A stretch of DNA of 64,000 bases from Chondrus crispus (taxonomy: Eukaryota; Rhodophyta; Florideophyceae; Gigartinales; Gigartinaceae). Below the pieces are notes generated by a model that was not told where the DNA came from, searched no databases, and saw only the letters and a program-made list of their open reading frames with translations. Of this stretch, positions 63,297 through 64,000 are shown one piece after another (positions within the stretch are counted from its first letter, which is position 1; each line of letters begins with the position of its first letter). The stretch spans positions 12,095 through 76,094 of the forward strand of contig NW_005179222.1 of the NCBI RefSeq assembly GCF_000350225.1. The letters run 5' to 3'. Made by a program: the position numbers and the translations under genes.

Positions 63297-64000
63297 TCAT
63301 TTTGAGTTTCGAGTACCAAAAAAGGGGTTCGAAACTCATAATGTGTTTGGACCCCCTGAAAAAAGGGACTCGAAACTCAAAATGAGAATTGTCTCGAAGT
63401 ATGTGCATGGAGCGCTTCAGGGGAGGGGCAGGTACTGTACTGTGCGCATGTACAGTATCGCCATTTTGAATTTCGAGTACCAAAAAAAGGGTTCGAAACT
63501 CATTTTGAGTTTCGAGTACCAAAAAAGGGGTTCGAAACTCATAATGAGTTTCGAGTACCAAAAAAAAGGTACTCGAAAATCAAAATGAGAATTGTCTCGA
63601 AGTATGTGCATGGGGCGCTTCAGGGGAGGGGCAGGTACTGCACTGTGCGCATGTACAGTATCGCCATTTTGAGTTTCGAGTACCAAAAAATGGGGCTCGA
63701 AACTCATTTTGAGTTTCGAGTACCAAAGAAAAGGGGTTCAAAACTCATTTTGAGTTTGGAGTACCAAAAAAAGGGACTTGAAACTCATAATGAGTTTGGA
63801 ACCCCCGAAAAAAGGTACTCAAAACTCAAAATGAGAATTTTCTCGAAGTATGCACAGGGGGGCCAGGGGGCGCTTCAGGGACGGCGCAGGTACTGTACTG
63901 TGCGCATGTACAGTATTGCCATTTTGAGTTTCGAGTACCAAAAAAGGGGTTCGAAACTCATAATGAGTTTCGAGTACCAAAAAAAGGGGCTCGAAACTCA
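63297..64000. repeat. hairpin-repeat array 3 (runs off the window)
   Basis: At least 700 bp of the 41-bp GAGTTTCGAG...CTCGAAACTC hairpin units, with three GC-rich blocks containing GGCAGGTACTG and GCGCATGTACAGTAT. The blocks recur about every 240 bp, giving a higher-order period. The array continues past the end. Confidence 0.92.

Overview
This is nuclear DNA of a eukaryote. It has TATA boxes, an intron with GTAAGT...TTTTAG borders, AATAAA signals and a dense mixture of eukaryotic transposon classes. Introns are almost absent and the large genes are single open frames. That intron poverty, roughly 50% GC and this mix of elements would suit a red alga (florideophyte), but this is an inference; no rRNA or conserved single-copy gene is present to prove it.

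Region 1 (1-11.7 kb): three copies of a two-exon GNAT acetyltransferase gene. Copies 1 and 2 form a direct tandem duplication (offset 4505 bp) and are almost identical over about 2 kb. Copy 3 is a mosaic, with its own promoter and first exon but a second exon nearly identical to the others. Copy 1 has lost the TATA promoter and abuts a retroelement scrap. Region 2 (11.7-33.8 kb): a transposon nest. It holds a Ty1/copia fossil with a 5-bp target duplication inside an unknown ORF, and two nested Tc1-type elements, each with a DDE_Tnp_4 gene and a Tc1/mariner gene facing each other. It also holds a Ty3/gypsy fossil with a pogo element inside its 5' LTR, and an inverted LTR/gag scrap.

Region 3 (34-64 kb): repeat arrays and large intact genes. 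These are a gene of unknown function (37.6 kb), a DNA amino-methyltransferase fused to a SET domain (40.4-43.4 kb), and a divergent ParB-like protein fused to a 2-oxoglutarate/Fe(II) oxygenase (43.9-47.7 kb). Then come a CACTA/Plavaka-like transposase (50.7-54.5 kb), a Tudor-like protein (58.2 kb) and a large coiled-coil protein (59.7-62.0 kb). Long perfect palindromes lie in the promoter region shared by the methyltransferase and oxygenase genes and again beyond the coiled-coil gene. Arrays of 41-bp hairpin repeats lie at 36.3, 39.5 and 63.3 kb. The most notable hypothesis is that 39-63 kb is a large mobile or once-mobile unit carrying its own chromatin and DNA-modification genes.
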